Assembly: GCF_019669985.1 (NCBI RefSeq)
Contig: NZ_AP019782.1
Coordinates: 3,714,001 to 3,778,000 of the forward strand
From: Methylogaea oryzae
GTDB taxonomy: Bacteria; Pseudomonadota; Gammaproteobacteria; Methylococcales; Methylococcaceae
DNA length: 64,000 nt
Reading direction: 5' to 3'
Within the stretch, counting starts at the first letter, position 1; each line of letters opens with the position of its first letter. Position numbers and translations under genes: made by a program. Below are positions 63,142-64,000 of the stretch, in pieces. The notes under the pieces were generated by a model, which saw only the letters and a program-made list of their open reading frames with translations, did not search any database and was not told where the DNA came from.

Positions 63142-64000
63142 TCAGCGAATTTTTTGCGTCTGGCCGGGCGTGATGGACCAGCCGCCTTCGTCGCTGTCGT
63201 GTTTCGGCGGGGCCGGCCGCGGTTCGACGCTGCGGGAAGACGCGGACGAGGCGCGGGTTCCGCCGCCTGAAACGATGGACTCGGTACGCTTGGGAGGCTG
63301 ATCGATGGTTTTGTCCGGCTCCGACTCGCTGCGCGTCTTGTGCAGCAAATTTAGCAAGTCGGCTTCGGAACCGCCCGCCGGAGCGGCGGGCGCGGGGCTT
63401 GGCGCCGGAATGGCCGGCGCGACGGCGGTCGCCGGCGCCGGCACCGCGACGCCCGTCGTGGCTACCGCAGGCGGCTGGGCCGCGGGCGCTGGCCCGGCGG
63501 TGGCGGCTGTCGGCGCGGGCTCCGCTCCCTTGTCCCGCATCAGGTAGGCCGCCCCGCCGATGATCAAAGCCAACACCGCCGCCCCGCCGGCCAACAAGGG
63601 CCAGCGGGCCGGCGCGACGGCCACGGGAGCGGAGACCGGCGGCGGCGTGCCGTGCCCCAAAGGGACGCTGTGGAGGGGCTGGGACAGGGGGCCGGTGCGG
63701 CCCATGGCGGGCCCGAAGGCGATATCGCCCACGCGAACCGTCCGATCGCCCACCATCGCTTCGACGGCGGCGTGGGGCTTTTCCTCCAATACCGCCAGCA
63801 ATTCTTCGATGTTGGCTTGGCGCTCGTTGATGTTCAGGCTCAACGCGCGGCTCAGGGCCGCGTCCACGGCCGCCGGAACGCCTTGCACCAATTCGGCGAT
63901 CGGCACCAGGGGCTTTCCCGCCACCCGCTCGTGGGCCGCCGCCGGCGTTTTGCCGGTCAAGGCGAAATACAGGGTGGCGGCATAGGCGTAGATGTCGGAG
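63142..64000 (-). CDS. Ser/Thr protein kinase, C-terminal part, cut by window edge
   Basis: The visible 286 residues start inside the kinase domain: SDIYAYAATLYFALTGKTP is subdomain IX of a Hanks-type kinase, and SLNINERQANIEELLAVLEE ends the C-lobe. A juxtamembrane linker follows, then one membrane helix (WPLLAGGAAVLALIIGGAAYLM), and a periplasmic Ala/Pro-rich tail with KTDSEPDKTI-like charged patches and no PASTA or other recognisable domain. The catalytic loop and the ATP site are outside the window. It heads the operon with VWA, glycine-zipper and M48 genes. Confidence 0.82.
   Translation of the reverse strand, partial: SDIYAYAATLYFALTGKTPAAAHERVAGKPLVPIAELVQGVPAAVDAALSRALSLNINERQANIEELLAVLEEKPHAAVEAMVGDRTVRVGDIAFGPAMGRTGPLSQPLHSVPLGHGTPPPVSAPVAVAPARWPLLAGGAAVLALIIGGAAYLMRDKGAEPAPTAATAGPAPAAQPPAVATTGVAVPAPATAVAPAIPAPSPAPAAPAGGSEADLLNLLHKTRSESEPDKTIDQPPKRTESIVSGGGTRASSASSRSVEPRPAPPKHDSDEGGWSITPGQTQKIR

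Overview
The window is a 64 kb stretch of a GC-rich (mostly 60-65% by eye) chromosome of a gammaproteobacterium. Several gene blocks keep gammaproteobacterial order: ubiH-pepP-ygfB / zapA-ssrS(6S RNA), aroK-aroB-damX next to pilMNOPQ and mrcA, and pmbA, tldD-nitrilase-yhdP-rng-maf-rlmH. The general gene flavour (HvfABC-type copper RiPP operon, B-type heme-copper oxidase with cytochrome c4, dihydroxyacetone kinase) would fit Methylococcales-like or related environmental lineages. No diagnostic methanotrophy gene is in the window, so the genus is not assigned. No rRNA, tRNA, CRISPR array, prophage or transposase gene was seen.

Layout. 1-2.1 kb: ends of two convergent family-4 glycosyltransferase genes, the first cut by the left edge. 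2.2-7.2 kb: a TetR/CerR-type regulator followed by a tightly packed efflux operon (DevC-like permease, DevA-like ATPase, HlyD-like adaptor, NodT-like outer-membrane lipoprotein); a long hairpin element lies inside the signal-peptide coding region of the last gene. 7.3-12.9 kb: a degenerate-receiver protein, a zinc-ribbon/HEAGH membrane protein, a DUF2628-type membrane protein, and a universal-stress protein coupled to a Lon-like protease. 13.0-17.8 kb: HvfA-HvfB-HvfC (a peptide with EGKCG motifs, its MNIO modifying enzyme and the DUF2063 partner), then hemL and rmuC. 17.8-22.9 kb: ubiH-pepP-ygfB facing the ZapA operon, 6S RNA, an EVE protein and an HPP membrane protein.

23-28 kb: a nitrosative-stress and respiration block. 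NsrR is divergent from a truncated hemoglobin and a 2Fe-2S/FAD reductase, with a good NsrR box between them. It is followed by a ba3-type oxidase that includes a 44-residue subunit IIa and a diheme cytochrome c4. 28-31 kb: convergent dhaL and dhaK, then hemE. 31-42.3 kb: damX-aroB-aroK-pilQPONM on the minus strand, divergent from mrcA. 42.3-47.2 kb: a nucleotidyltransferase-like hypothetical gene, rpmE, xthA, ampG and a run of very small membrane or lipoprotein genes with clear promoters and terminators. 47.3-60.3 kb: pmbA, tldD, nitrilase, yhdP, rng, maf, rlmH, a stand-alone receiver and recG. 60.4-64 kb: an operon of Ser/Thr kinase (cut by the right edge), VWA protein, glycine-zipper lipoprotein and M48 peptidase, which looks like an envelope signalling module of unknown role.

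Most genes are housekeeping. The less ordinary items are the HvfABC operon, the repeat element recruited into a lipoprotein signal peptide, the pseudo-receiver and HEAGH proteins, the split dhaK/dhaL pair, the small-gene cluster at 45.7-47.2 kb and the kinase-VWA module.
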